From Limonium bicolor (taxonomy: Eukaryota > Streptophyta > Magnoliopsida > Caryophyllales > Plumbaginaceae), in the NCBI GenBank assembly GCA_023374045.1, contig CM041776.1, positions 349,245,636 through 349,309,635 of the forward strand: a stretch of DNA of 64,000 nt, written 5' to 3'. Of the stretch, positions 12,600 to 23,599 are shown piece by piece (position 1 is the stretch's first letter; each line of letters starts with the position of its first letter). The position numbers and the translations under genes are program-made. Under the pieces are notes generated by a model. The model had not been told where the DNA came from. It worked only from the letters and a program-made list of their open reading frames with translations, and ran no database searches.

Positions 12600-13613
12600 G
12601 TCTGAGGATAACTTTTGGAGCTTAATCTGGAAGCTGGCTATTCCTGAAAAAGTGAAATCGTTTCTCTGGTTTCTTGCCCATCAGAAGCTGAAAACTAAAG
12701 ATCTTCTTCATTCCATGGGCCTTCTACCAGATGGGGCCTGCTCCTTATGTGGTTCCATAGAGGATTCCTTTCATGTTATGAGGGACTGTCTTGTAAGCAG
12801 GAGCTGTTGGGATATTTTTGACCTATCCCATGTTCCAAATTTCTTCCAACTAGGGATAGGCATAAAGGACTGGCTGGATGCGAACTTATCTAAGAAAAAA
12901 TGGGTGTCCTGTGTGGAGAATGCAGACTGGAATCAGGTCTTTGCAATCACTTGTCACTCCTTATGGTGGTGGAGGAACTTCAAGTTCCATACTGGTATAT
13001 CGGTAGCAGAGCAGCTTGACTTCAGCATAGTCAAAAAGAGGATTGCAGAGTTTTTATTAACATCTTTGAAAGCCAGGTCATGCAGTAAGAAGCGGGCCAC
13101 TAGTGGAGTTTCTGGAAAATGGCAGCCACCTCCGATAGGCAGTTATAAGATTAATTCTGATGCTGCAATGGGAAGAGACGGTTCTGGTGGCTGCTGCGGG
13201 AGTTGTTAGGACCATAATAGGACTTGGGTCGGCGGATTACTCACCAAATGGGTCTGTCCAGTATCAATGAAGCTGAAAACTGGGGAGTGTTTGATGGGCT
13301 TCGCTTGGCCAGAGACAAAGGGCTCGGAACATTATTGTTGAGACTGATTCTCAGGTGGTTATCGACCAGCTTCGGATGAAAGATCACAAAGCTCTTCCAA
13401 TGAGCTTCTCATCAAAGAATGCATTAGTTTATCCCTCTATTTTGATAGTTGTACTTTTGTTAAGATTAATAGGTGTTGTAATGGGCTAGCTGACTGCTTG
13501 GCTAAATTAGTGTTGTCTTATCCTAGGGGTTTTAGGATGGTGATCTCCCCTCCTGATGAGTGTAATAGTCTGCTTGTTTCTGAGTACTTGTTCCCCCAGC
13601 CTGATGTGGGCTA
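12600..13613 (+). pseudogene. LINE ORF2 C-terminus: zf-RVT and RNase H remnants
   Basis: The frame at 12,652-13,209 reads KSFLWFLAHQKLKTKDLL, then CSLCGSIEDSFHVMRDC, the Cys/His-containing zf-RVT motif of plant LINEs. It continues into PIGSYKINSDAAMGRDGSGG, the first strand of a type-I RNase H domain with its first catalytic Asp. A frameshift near 13,200 follows. Further RNase H pieces are recognisable downstream (NRCCNGLADCLAKL near 13,470-13,510). The domain ends close to the polyadenylation signal. Confidence 0.8.
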
Positions 13614-13659
13614 ATTAATAAAAGTTTTCTTTCTGAGCAAAAAAAAAAGAGTATAAATG

Positions 13660-14246
13660 TAAATACAACAAGGATATATCTAGTGTGCACACATTAGTCA
13701 TAAAGACCTCTTCTTCTTTTTCCTTTCTTCTCTTTTCTTCCCTTTTCTCTTCTCTTTTGCTAGTACTTCTTAATCTATGGTCTTGTAGATATCTTTCTTT
13801 GTTGTTCTACTTAGTGCTTAGTTTATTCTCTTGCGGGAGAAGTTCTTCGTTTTTGCCTAGCTTGTTTTTGAGCTTTTTTGTCTAGTGAGTTTTGGGTTTG
13901 GGTTGGGTTTGGGATTTTCCACCGATTATGTTCTTGCATGTGCCACAAAGACTTATCCGAGCTCGGTCAAGCCGTTGGATCCCTTTCGATTTTGCTAGCG
14001 ATTGTTGTGGCTAACAGGATGCAGATCCACCAACAACATTTGAAAGCCGCAGATAAAGACGGCGATGTTGGTGGTGGTGCTAGGGCTGGCCATGGTGGTT
14101 GCTCACTATGATGAAGCTCTCATGCAAGTTTTTCTACTTTAGGACACATGTTAATCTTTGGATGTATATTTATACAAGTGTCTAATTGCATGTAATCTTA
14201 TTAATATAATATAAGAAACTAATCATTTCCTTCAAAAAAAAAAAAA
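13660..14246 (+). other. A-tailed non-LINE sequence, possible retrocopy
   Basis: A sequence that looks neither LINE nor LTR-derived ends in a 13-base A-run (14,234-14,246) preceded by AATATAATATAAG, like a polyadenylated transcript end. It begins in a pyrimidine-rich region (13,705-13,770). It contains a 77-residue open frame (13,878-14,111) with a Gly-rich C-terminus that I do not recognise. It may be a processed retrocopy or the tail of another retroposon. No target duplication was found. Confidence 0.35.
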
Positions 14247-16934
14247 TAGTAGTTTGTAAACACGAGTCATTACACAACTATCACGAGAAAATTAAAATAT
14301 TGAATATTCAAGATAGTAGCTTTTACAGATATAAAAATTGGTATGCGAGAATCATTGTTCAGGATGAGACATGGGTTTTGTGAATTAAACACTCAAAGTA
14401 ATCTAAGAAATGAGTAATCTTACCGATGATGGGACCAAGGACAGTACTGTCTCCGGTTCCAATAGCAGAGATTTTAAACAGTGATTTGTTGATTTGTTGA
14501 AGAAAGACCAGTACGTAATAAATACAGAAAATGCATTTGAGGAATAAGGTTGCGTTCGATAGTGGCATCTGTATTTGAGCAGGATAAAGGCGCAGAAGTT
14601 GTTATGATTCGCAGGGATTAATGTTGAGCTTGCATGTGAGTGTTCGCTGGTCACAACTAAAATCTATAGGTATATGTAACAAAAAGACAGTCCTACCCCT
14701 TTGTTTTTAACCACATCAGTAGTGTTATCACAATCGTCTTCTTCCTCTCACCATTCTTTCAACATTGACATACCACTGTACACAATTTATTTTCTAGTCG
14801 ATCATTGCCCTGTGTCGTAAATGATTTTGCTGAGTCTAGCTTCCTACAATAGTGTGTTTATTGGTGGAGCTATGAACGATGACGTTTGAGAAAGAAGATA
14901 GGGTTTTCCGTATGGAAGATGATAGTTGTCGAGCGGGAATATAGAGGTTTACTTCTTCGGGTAAATAGGTAATACTGCATTAAAGGTGTGGGGTCGGGAG
15001 AGATTTACGGTTGTAAATGCAGGGTAAACTTGCGTTATTTGTTACTATCGAAGGCACCCTAAAAGAAGTGAAAATAGATTATGGATGCAGTATACCGATG
15101 CGGCTGGAACAAAAAAAGTGTGAGGGTTTTCTTGTTGTTTGGACGGGTTCTCATGTAAGGCTTATATAAGAAAAAAGATCTGTAATATATAAATGAGAAA
15201 ACTAAGTATTTTACTTTAAAGTAAATAAAGAGGAAAGAGAAAAAAATCTCAACTAAACTAAATAAACATTAGCGATTAAGTAACTGAAAAATAACAACCA
15301 ACATTTATTTATAGCTTACTATCGATATATATATAGAAATATTCAAGATAAATATATTGAAAATAATATATGGTTGTTATAACGAGTATAATGTTAAATA
15401 GTAAGATAAATATGACACTCTAGAATAATTTTATATTTACCGATATATACAAATATTCTAGAAAGGTATATTGAAAATAATATAGGGCTGTAAGGATGTC
15501 ACCGTACTAAAGTAGGGGAAATATTTGTTTATATAATGCTAATAGCTGGGAAGATAATTTTTTTTTTTGGAAACTTCTAGAATATGGATTGTAGTAGGAT
15601 TTAGTAGAAATGTATAATATAAAATTAGTATAGATTCATTAGTTAAAATACTGTAACATATATATTTTTATTTACGAAGAAGTTATATGTATAATATGTA
15701 ATTTTTATTTATGTATAAACCAAATAATTATTACTCTATAAAATATACTAAATAAACTTATCAAATTAATAGTAATAAATCATCTAAATTCTTGACAAAC
15801 TTACCAAAATAAATAGTAATAATTCATCTAATTTCCTGGTATTTAACTCTTTTTCCACATCACTATTTTTTTTTTCTATTTTAACTTTCATCTATGTAAC
15901 CGTGTCAAGAAACACTATCCGCAATCATTGGACTCCACCCATAAACAAGTTTTACTTCATTATATCCTCTCACAATATCTTTCTTGTTTACCTAGATTCT
16001 CTAAAAGAAGAGTTTCTTAACTAAGAACCCCTCTCACATCTTCTCTCATCCACATCATCATTTTTTTCACTATAAGTGGAATCCATACATTGTGGATGCC
16101 CTTAGCCACTCGGTGTTCAGAGCACCCACAACTGACGGGCGGCCAAAACTTGTACAGCCGCCCGACGACTCTGTTCAGGGGTCGTTGGACGGTCCAAATT
16201 TGTTTTTTTTCATTAAGTTATCTAACATTGATTTTCTTTTCCAACTACATCAACCAATGATCATATATCCTAAATTCTAACCTACAAACCCTAAAAATCT
16301 GTTAAAATAGTGACGACATTTTAGGGTTGGCGTTGAGGGTTTTGAGTCTGACGATCAAACCTTAAGCCACAAACCATAAAAATATGCTAAATCGGTGGCA
16401 ACATTATAAAGTATATAATTAGTTTAAAAAAATAGATTATCCTACATCACATGCCCTAAAATTCGAGTCGGTGGCGATATATATAAAGTATAACAATAGT
16501 TAAAAAAAAAGATTATCCTACACCACACACCCTAAAAACCACCATGGGAAAGTTAAAACATTGAAGAATACATTTCATGGTAGCAGGCACCAGGCTACAG
16601 AAGGCACAACCGTTGGACGGTTGTACCAGCCATAGGTTGGTCGGCTATCATCACCAGTGGTGATCGGCTACCCTAGGTCTTGTCACTAGGTCGTTGTTCT
16701 AGTCCCAGCCTGTTGTCGGTTGCCTCCTATGTATGAAAAAGTGACTGCATGAAATAATTTGGTGACTGTAAATAGTTTTTCAGATTCACAAAATGGGCTC
16801 AACACCTTAATCCAATCTAAAACCAACCTCTTTATAACTATTAATTTGATTTTTTCAACATATTGAATAAATGGGTAGAGATAGAACCATATACAATTAT
16901 AATTTTCAAACAAGGGTTCCACTCGTTTGTCACT
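14247..16934. other. Non-coding spacer
   Basis: No supportable gene. The stretch is AT-rich, with short ORFs lacking any recognisable motif. A more GC-rich patch at 16,100-16,190 also gives no protein match that I know. The right end is the target site of the LTR palindrome. Confidence 0.6.
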
Positions 16935-16939
16935 ACTAT
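16935..16939. other. Target-site duplication ACTAT, left copy
   Basis: ACTAT lies immediately before the TG terminus of the palindromic LTR element and is repeated exactly at 21,379-21,383. Confidence 0.8.
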
Positions 16940-19065
16940 TGTTATAACCCAAAGTTCGTTACAATTTTATTTCGTGTAACGTTTTCCTATGTTGGACCAT
17001 TTCACTCAGGACATGGAAGTCCTTCGGATTAAATGTGGGGACGAGGAGGTCTTTTTCCCCATCCGCTCTATTTTCTGGTAAGGTTAACCTCATATTAATT
17101 CTCTCTATTAATTTATTTCCTTCCACTAATCCCCTATCTTCTAATCACGTTCTCACGTCAGTCATTATTCCCCTCACTGCTCCTCAGTTTGAAAACCGCC
17201 GCTACGCTCCTTCCCTCTCCTCTCTTTCCAAAATTCTCGTTCTTTCCAATTAGCCAAGTTCTGCTAATTGAGGCGTCTGCAATCCGGTTCTGCTGTCGAT
17301 TCCTTCTTCTTCGTGAAGTCCGGTGCTGGTTAAGGTAAGATGCCGGATTATCGTTCTTCAATTCTCCAGTTTCTGAGACCTTTCCTTTCTGATTCATCTT
17401 CGGTAACCTGAGTAGGGAATCGGGTACTGTCCGTGCTATTGTCGAATTCTGCTGTGTTCGATGTCCTCTACGAGTGCATGGTTAGAATTCAGGTGAGGAT
17501 TGCGTTGCCGGTTTGCTTTTCGGGGTTCTGCGTGGTTGGGCTCTACTGTTTCTGATTCAGGATTCTTTTGCTGATTAATTATGGTACGTGGCCTATGGAT
17601 TCAGTCAGTGTGTTCAGCCTTGGGGAGTTTCAATTCTGGGATTGAGTGTGTTCCGTCTCTGCATTGTGTTTGTGAATTCGTCTGTTTAAAGTGCTGTTTA
17701 ATGATGCTCAAACCCCCAAGGTTGTTTTCTACAAACTGCTTCTGTTTTGTTGTGTTTAAACTTCTATTTTGTTGTGAAATTCGTTTCTGGAAACTGCACT
17801 TTTGGTATGTCTGAACGTCTATCCGAGCTTTGATGTTCGGACATGCCCTGTTGCGCTTTGAATTTTCTGAAGTTTTCGCCGTGTCCGAACTTCCGTCTGA
17901 GCTTCGAAGTTCGGACGGGGTGCGAGGACGAGTCCGACTTAAACGTCTCGAATGGTGTCCGAACTTGTAAGTCCGGACAGAAGTTCGGACACACCCTTCT
18001 GCTTTCTCTGATTTTGCTTTGACTTATGTCCAAACTTTATCGTTCGGACACATGTTCGGACATTACGCGTGTTTGTTTTCCGAAAACCGTCCGAACATCC
18101 GTCCGAGCTTAGATGTTCGGACACCTCTGTCTCTGCCTGTTTTGAAGTTTGACCTGTGTCCGAACTTCCACGTTCGGACACATGTTCGGACATCCGTCTG
18201 ATTTTGCCTTCCGAGTCTCGACTTGCGTCCGAACGTTGATGTCCGGACACAAGTTCGGACATGGTACTGTTTTGACCTTAACTGCTCGTTTGGGCCTTTG
18301 ACTTTCCGTTTGACTTCCGTTTGCGGGATTGGATCCCCTTCTGATTTCCAAGCTATCTATGTGCTTTCTGGTGCCTTTGGTGCATATATGCTTATCTGTA
18401 TTTAAGCTTCTGTTTTGGGACCTAGTTATCTCTGTATCTGAACCTTTGGATGGCTGGTTTAGTTGTCTCGTAGCGCGCTATGTAGGACATCCTTCTGTTT
18501 CACGGGTGATGTTCCCCGTTCTGTTCACAGGTGTTCCACATGTTCTGTTTACGAGTGAGGTTTCCTCGTTCTGTTCACGAGTTGTTTACTCGTTCTGTCT
18601 GTATGCTGTGATCAACTAGGGTCCCCTTCTGTTTCTGCTTCTGTTGCTTTTGAACTCTGATTTGTCCCATTGGGTTTGGACTTCTGCTTCTGGTTTGCTG
18701 TAGCTTGTGACTACCTTCTGTTTACTTCTGTTTTGATAACATTCTATAAATGTTTTGAGCATGCTGGTTGATGAAGTTGGTCATCTACTGGGCATAGTTG
18801 TTTGCTCATTCCCCTACTTTATCTAACATTGTAGATTGATCAGCGAGGATCACTTTGTTCAGCTTCTGGAGTTTAGTTTTGATATGTTTTCTGATTCTTT
18901 TGAGACATTTACTTTTAGCTTTGTAGCCTGCGGGCCTGACTAGCATTTGACACTACTTCTGACTGGTATTTTGTATTCGGGTCTGAGTTACCCTGTTATG
19001 TTTTGCTACGTTATACTTTTGTATAAGTATTCATTTTGGGCCTTTCTCTGTTTATTTATGCGCGT
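16940..19065 (+). repeat. Left arm: LTR copy lacking its last ~81 bases
   Basis: This arm runs from TGTTATAACCC to GTTTATTTATGCGCGT, where it abuts the TGTAACACCCCC end of the opposite copy. Relative to the right arm it has lost 107 bases around 17,495, exactly between two 12-base direct repeats, and it lacks the LTR 3' tail. It contains seven ~70-base hairpin units (about 17,805-18,260). Its open frames (for example 18,329-18,619) are mirror images of frames in the other arm and are not genes. Confidence 0.8.
17805..18262. repeat. Hairpin-unit array (TCCGAAC/GTTCGGA), left arm
   Basis: About seven units of roughly 70 bases, each built from TCCGAAC and its complement GTTCGGA around a short loop, so each unit can fold on itself. 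They mirror the array at 19,946-20,403 in the other arm. Units of the same design occur in the separate LTR at 60,633-61,030. Confidence 0.8.
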
Positions 19066-21378
19066 TGTAACACCCCCAAACACTGGCCTAGGAGTTAGGG
19101 GTATTACACGTCACGTATTATTACTTAATAACGCAAGACTCTAACTAACGCGCATAAATAAACAGAGAAAGGCCCAAAATGAATACTTATACAAAAGTAT
19201 AACATAGCAAAACATAACAGGGTAACTCAGACCCGAATACAAAATGCCAGTCAAAAGTAGTGTCAAATGCTACTCAGGCCCGCAGGCTACAAAGCTAAAA
19301 GTAAATGTCTCAAAAGAATCAGAAAACATATCAAAACTAAACTCCAGAAGCTGAACAAAGTGATCCTCGCTGATCAATCTGCAATGTTAGATAAAGTAGG
19401 GGAATGAGCAAACAACTATGCCCAGTAGATGACCAACTTCATCAACCAGCATGCTCAAAACATTTATAGAATGTTATCAAAACAGAAGTAAACAGAAGGT
19501 AGTCACAAGCTACAGCAGAAACCAGAAGCAGAAGTCCAAACCCAATGGGACAAATCAGAGTTCAAAAGCAACAGAAGCAGAAACAGAAGGGGACCCTAGT
19601 TGATCACAGCATACAAACAGAACGAGTAAACAACTCGTGAACAGAACGAGGAAACCTCACTCGTAAACAGAACAGGTGGAACACCTGTGAACAGAACGGG
19701 AACATCACCCGTGAAACAGAAGGATATCCTATATAGCGCGCTACAAGACAGCTAAACCAGCCATCCAAAGGTTCAGATACAGAGATAACTAGGTCCCAAA
19801 ACAGAAGCTTAAATACAGATAAGCATATGTGCACCAAAGGCACCAGAAAGCACATAGATAGCTTGGAAATCAGAAGGGGAATCCAACCCCGCAAACGGAA
19901 GTCAAAACGGAGCCCAAACGAGCAAGTTAAGGTCAAAACAGTACCATGTCCGAACTTGTGTCTGGACATCAACGTTCGGACGCAAGTCGAGACTCGGAAC
20001 GCAAAATTAGACGGATGTCCGAACATGTGTCCGAACGTGGAATTTCGGACACAGGTCGAACTTCAAAACAGAGGCAGAGACAGAGGTGTCCGAACATCTA
20101 AGCTCGGACGGATGTTCGGACGGTTTTCAGAAAACAAACACGCGTAATGTCCGAACATGTGTCCGAACGACAAAGTTCGGACATAAGTCGAAGCAAAATC
20201 AGAGAAAGCAGAAGGGTGTGTCCGAACTTCTGTCCGGACTTACAAGTTCGGACACCATTCGAGACTTGTAAGTCGGACTCGTCCTCACACCCCGTCCGAA
20301 CTTCAAAGCTCGGACGGAAGTTCGGACACGGCGAAAAATCAGAAAATTCAAAGTGCAACAGGGCATGTCCGAACATCAAAGCTCGGACAGACGTTCAGAC
20401 ATACCAAAAGTGCAGTTTCCAGAAACGAATTTCACAACAAAACAGAAGTTTAAACACAACAAAACAGAAGCAGTTTGTAGAAAACAACCTTGGGGGTTGA
20501 GCATCATTAAACAACACTTTAAACAGACGAATTCACAAACACAATGCAGAGACGGAACACACTCAATCCTAGAATTGAAACTCCCCAAGGCTGAACACAC
20601 TGACTGAATCCATAAGCCACCTACCTCAATTAATCAGCAGAAGAATCCTGAATCAGAAACAGCAGAGCCCAACCACGTAGAACCCCGAAAAGAAAAACGG
20701 CAACACAATCCAAAATGCAGTTCCAAACCTCTGACCAGAACACAATTGCAACCCCAAATCAGAAACGCAAACTTAAACCCTGAAACTGAAACTGAAATCC
20801 AAGACTGCAACACAATCCTCACCTGAATTATGACCACGCACTCGCAGAGGACACCGAACACAGCGGAATTCGACAATAGCACGGACAGTACCCGATTCCC
20901 TACTCAGGTTACCGAAGATGAATCAGAAAGGAAAGGTCTCTGAAACTGGAGAATTGAAGAACGATAATCCGGCATCTTACCTTAACCAGCACCGGACTTC
21001 ACGAAGAAGAAGGAATCGACAGCAGAACCGGATTGCAGACACCTCAATTAGCAGAACTTGGCTGATTGGAAAGAACGAGAATTTTGGAAAGAGAGGAGAG
21101 GGAAGGAAGGAGCGTAGCGGCGGTTTTCAAACTGAGGAGCAGTGAGGGGAATAATGACTGACGTGAGAACGTGATTAGAAGATAGGGGATTAGTGGAAGG
21201 AAAAAATTAATAGAGAAAATTAATATGAGGTTAACCTTACCAGAAAATAGAGCGGATGGGGAAAAAGACCTCCTTGTCCCCACATTTAATCCAAAGGACT
21301 TCCATGTCCTGAGTGAAATGGTCCAACATAGGAAAACGTTACACGAAATAAAATTGTAACGAACTTTGGGTTATAACA
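19066..21378 (-). repeat. Right arm: complete 2.3-kb LTR, minus orientation
   Basis: Read on the minus strand, it starts TGTTATAACCC (21,378) and ends GGGGGTGTTACA (19,066), with TG...CA termini. The last ~81 bases (plus 19,066-19,146) are missing from the left copy. Both 12-base direct repeats GCAACACAATCC (20,700 and 20,807) are still present with the 107 bases between them, so this copy is the ancestral form. An intact start/end pair and the 5-base duplication at the outer edge support the LTR call. Confidence 0.75.
19946..20403. repeat. Hairpin-unit array (TCCGAAC/GTTCGGA), right arm
   Basis: Units start near 19,947, 20,017, 20,087, 20,148, 20,219, 20,295 and 20,366, a period of roughly 60-77 bases. 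A typical unit has TGTCCGAACTT, a loop, then a complementary GTTCGGACA block, often followed by AGTCGAGAC. Each can form a stem of about 7-14 base pairs. Confidence 0.85.
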
Positions 21379-21383
21379 ACTAT
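21379..21383. other. Target-site duplication ACTAT, right copy
   Basis: An exact repeat of 16,935-16,939, directly after the CA terminus of the palindromic insertion. Confidence 0.8.
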
Positions 21384-23085
21384 GCATATAACATGTACAA
21401 TTAATAATCATTGGTCTTTAATTAATAATTATGTTTAAATTTAATCTTATTATTCATTAATTCATTACATGTTTTTAAGTATAAAAAATACGTAGAAAGT
21501 TCAAATGGGTTATTCATGGTTAATCCCAGGTTGAAGGATAGGGGTAGGGTTTTTTTTTAATATGTTTATTTTTGTTGATGTAAAAAAAATTCGGGACAGA
21601 TTTGGGTTGTACCCAAAACCCAATATCAACGCATAACCAAAAACCTGACACTATTCACTCGATTAGATTTTCAGAAATTTTATTTTCATCTCTTTTAAAA
21701 AAAAATCATTTTTGTTTTAAGATTATTCTCAACATTTAAAAAACGAATTTCATCTTTCGTAAAATTATATCCTATTTGTACCTGAAGAGAAGAACTTACA
21801 TTTATTATGTTTATGGACTGTGTTTGTCTACAATTGCTTAATTTTACAGGAAGTTCATTTCATGTTAATTGTTGGGTTGTGTTATTTCAGGCTGATTTTT
21901 TGGTCACTTTCGGGTTGTTAATTTCGGGTTGAAAACTTTGACGCATGTTACACCATTTCAACCTGTTTCAGGTCCAGAAAGACAATATATAACCCGTTTT
22001 GGATTTATGATGTGTTTGAGTTAAACGAAAAGAAGAAACGAGGAAGAGAATTCAGGGTAGTATAATTTAGATAAATTGGAATGGGACATGTACATTCAGC
22101 ATTTTTATCATTTTTGTTTAACATGATTATGCGAATTTTATGCACACTTTTCCACATATTTTTAACATATAACATAAAATAATTTTCCAAATATTTTGTA
22201 ATAGATTAACTATATAATAGTAAAATTAGATCTATAAAATGATTTTATCTTATACATTAAATTTTGAATTGAAACATATATCAAAATAGTAAAAGGACAG
22301 TCAATATGGGATGGATGTAGTAAAAGAGAGCCAGATTACTTACTTATGCTAATTATCATTTATGACTCTAAGTGCAACAATAAAAACTAGGATTTGTTTG
22401 ATAATTGAGAATGGGAATAAGATTAAACATAATGAGTATGAGAATAAAAGTGATAGATATGAGAAACATTGTTATCATACTTGGTTTTAACTATTACAAC
22501 TTTATGTTAAGAACTATTACATTACTATTTATATGTTTTTGTGTTATACAAGTCTCCAAATTTACTGTGATATATCAAACAAACATATTTTTACAAAATT
22601 AATGCATGCTGATATTCTTATAAATTTTAAAAATATATTAAAATAACTTAATATAACAATAAGTTGAAAAATTCAGAGTTAAATAAATAGATTGTTATAA
22701 TAAGCAATTTATTTAGAAAATAGTTTTATAATCTATTCAATTATTTGATCACTTCAAATAAAACATTAATAAAAGGTTATTACCATTTAAATTAAATTAT
22801 AAGTTTGAGAAAAAAATCTTTTATTATGTGTATTTGATGTAATTTCATTTTAGTATGAGTTATTACTAACTCAAAATTATTTAAAATGAACTTTTAAAAA
22901 AATTCACAAAAATTATAGTAATTTATATTCTTATATACTCGTTTTTTTCGAAAGCATGTATTTATTTGATGAATTGAAAATTTAATTTATTTTTCAGTAT
23001 GTGCCCCCTACATCTCTCCTATTAGTTTAATCAGTCGACCTCCTTCATTACCAACTCAGACAGTCGTGCTTACCAACTCTCACAC
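21384..23085. other. Non-coding AT-rich spacer
   Basis: No gene or element boundary is supportable. The longest frames are under 70 codons and lack motifs. A short stretch near 21,590-21,980 with repeated GGGTTG/CAACCC phrases may be transposon residue. Confidence 0.6.
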
Positions 23086-23599
23086 TTTTCTGATAATGCT
23101 GGTCATGGTTTCGGTTCCGGGATATGTGTATTCGTATTCAGAATCGGTCAGGGGCAGTTCCGATTCCGGTTCTGAACCCTGTATTCGCTTCAAATTCACT
23201 CACATACCGGAACCGGTTCCATACAGTTCCAGATTCGGTTGTTAAGATCCGTTTATGCGCACACGTTACTCTTTTTGTCCACTTTACTCATAGATAGGCT
23301 ATTCATCAAGTTTATAATATTAAAAGTCTAAGAAACAAAGATTTATAATTTTTATGGACTTTGCAAAAATTAAGGAGCAAAGAAAATTTTATATGATTCA
23401 CTGTCTCGTTAAAACCTTATTAGGTAAAACCTTGGGAAAACCCTAATAAGAAAAAGAGTACAACTACTAAGAGGTTACAACTTAAATGATTTCAATTTTC
23501 AAGTCTTAAAAAAGATTACATGGAAAGAAATTAATATTAATACATTATAAAAGATTACAAGATAGAAGTCATAAGTGGTGTTTTTTCACATTCATCTCA

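Larger units (their letters stand above)
9065..13648 (+). mobile_element. L1-type LINE with RNase H domain, 5'-truncated and decayed
   Basis: The order of recognisable parts is: ORF1 C-terminal tail (about 9,065-9,534), endonuclease (about 9,570-10,240), linker, reverse transcriptase (about 10,800-11,900), zf-RVT region (about 12,640-12,830), RNase H (about 13,135-13,600), AATAAA at 13,617-13,622 and an A-run at 13,639-13,648. This is the standard layout of plant L1 elements that carry an RNase H domain. Several frameshifts and stop codons break ORF2, so it is inactive. I did not find a convincing target duplication; the 5' end is placed where LINE-like coding sequence begins. Confidence 0.9.
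16940..21378. mobile_element. Palindromic LTR-LTR (inverted-repeat) insertion
   Basis: The two outer ends are the same sequence in opposite orientation: TGTTATAACCCAAAG at 16,940 and its complement ending at 21,378. The flanks carry a perfect 5-base duplication, ACTAT. The arms (16,940-19,066 and 19,147-21,378) match closely along their full length, apart from a 107-base gap in the left arm. They are separated by only about 80 bases. The right copy continues on the minus strand to GGGGGTGTTACA at 19,066, the typical end of a plant gypsy LTR, so it is a complete 2,313-base LTR. The left copy stops about 81 bases short. TG...CA ends plus a 5-base duplication point to insertion by a retrotransposon integrase rather than a DNA transposase. 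No internal retrotransposon genes are present. Confidence 0.8.

Noticed and set aside
17764..18619. Series of overlapping ORFs on both strands with repeated VRT/CPN/SSD peptide motifs
   Set aside because: These are translations of the TCCGAAC hairpin units in several frames; the same peptides appear in the mirror arm and at 60.6 kb. They are not genes.
16940..21378. Interpretation as a Mutator or other DNA transposon with very long terminal inverted repeats
   Set aside because: The flanks give a perfect 5-base duplication with TG...CA ends, no 9-base duplication, and no transposase. The inner end GGGGGTGTTACA is LTR-like. A 3-base CTA reading of the flanks is possible but explains less.
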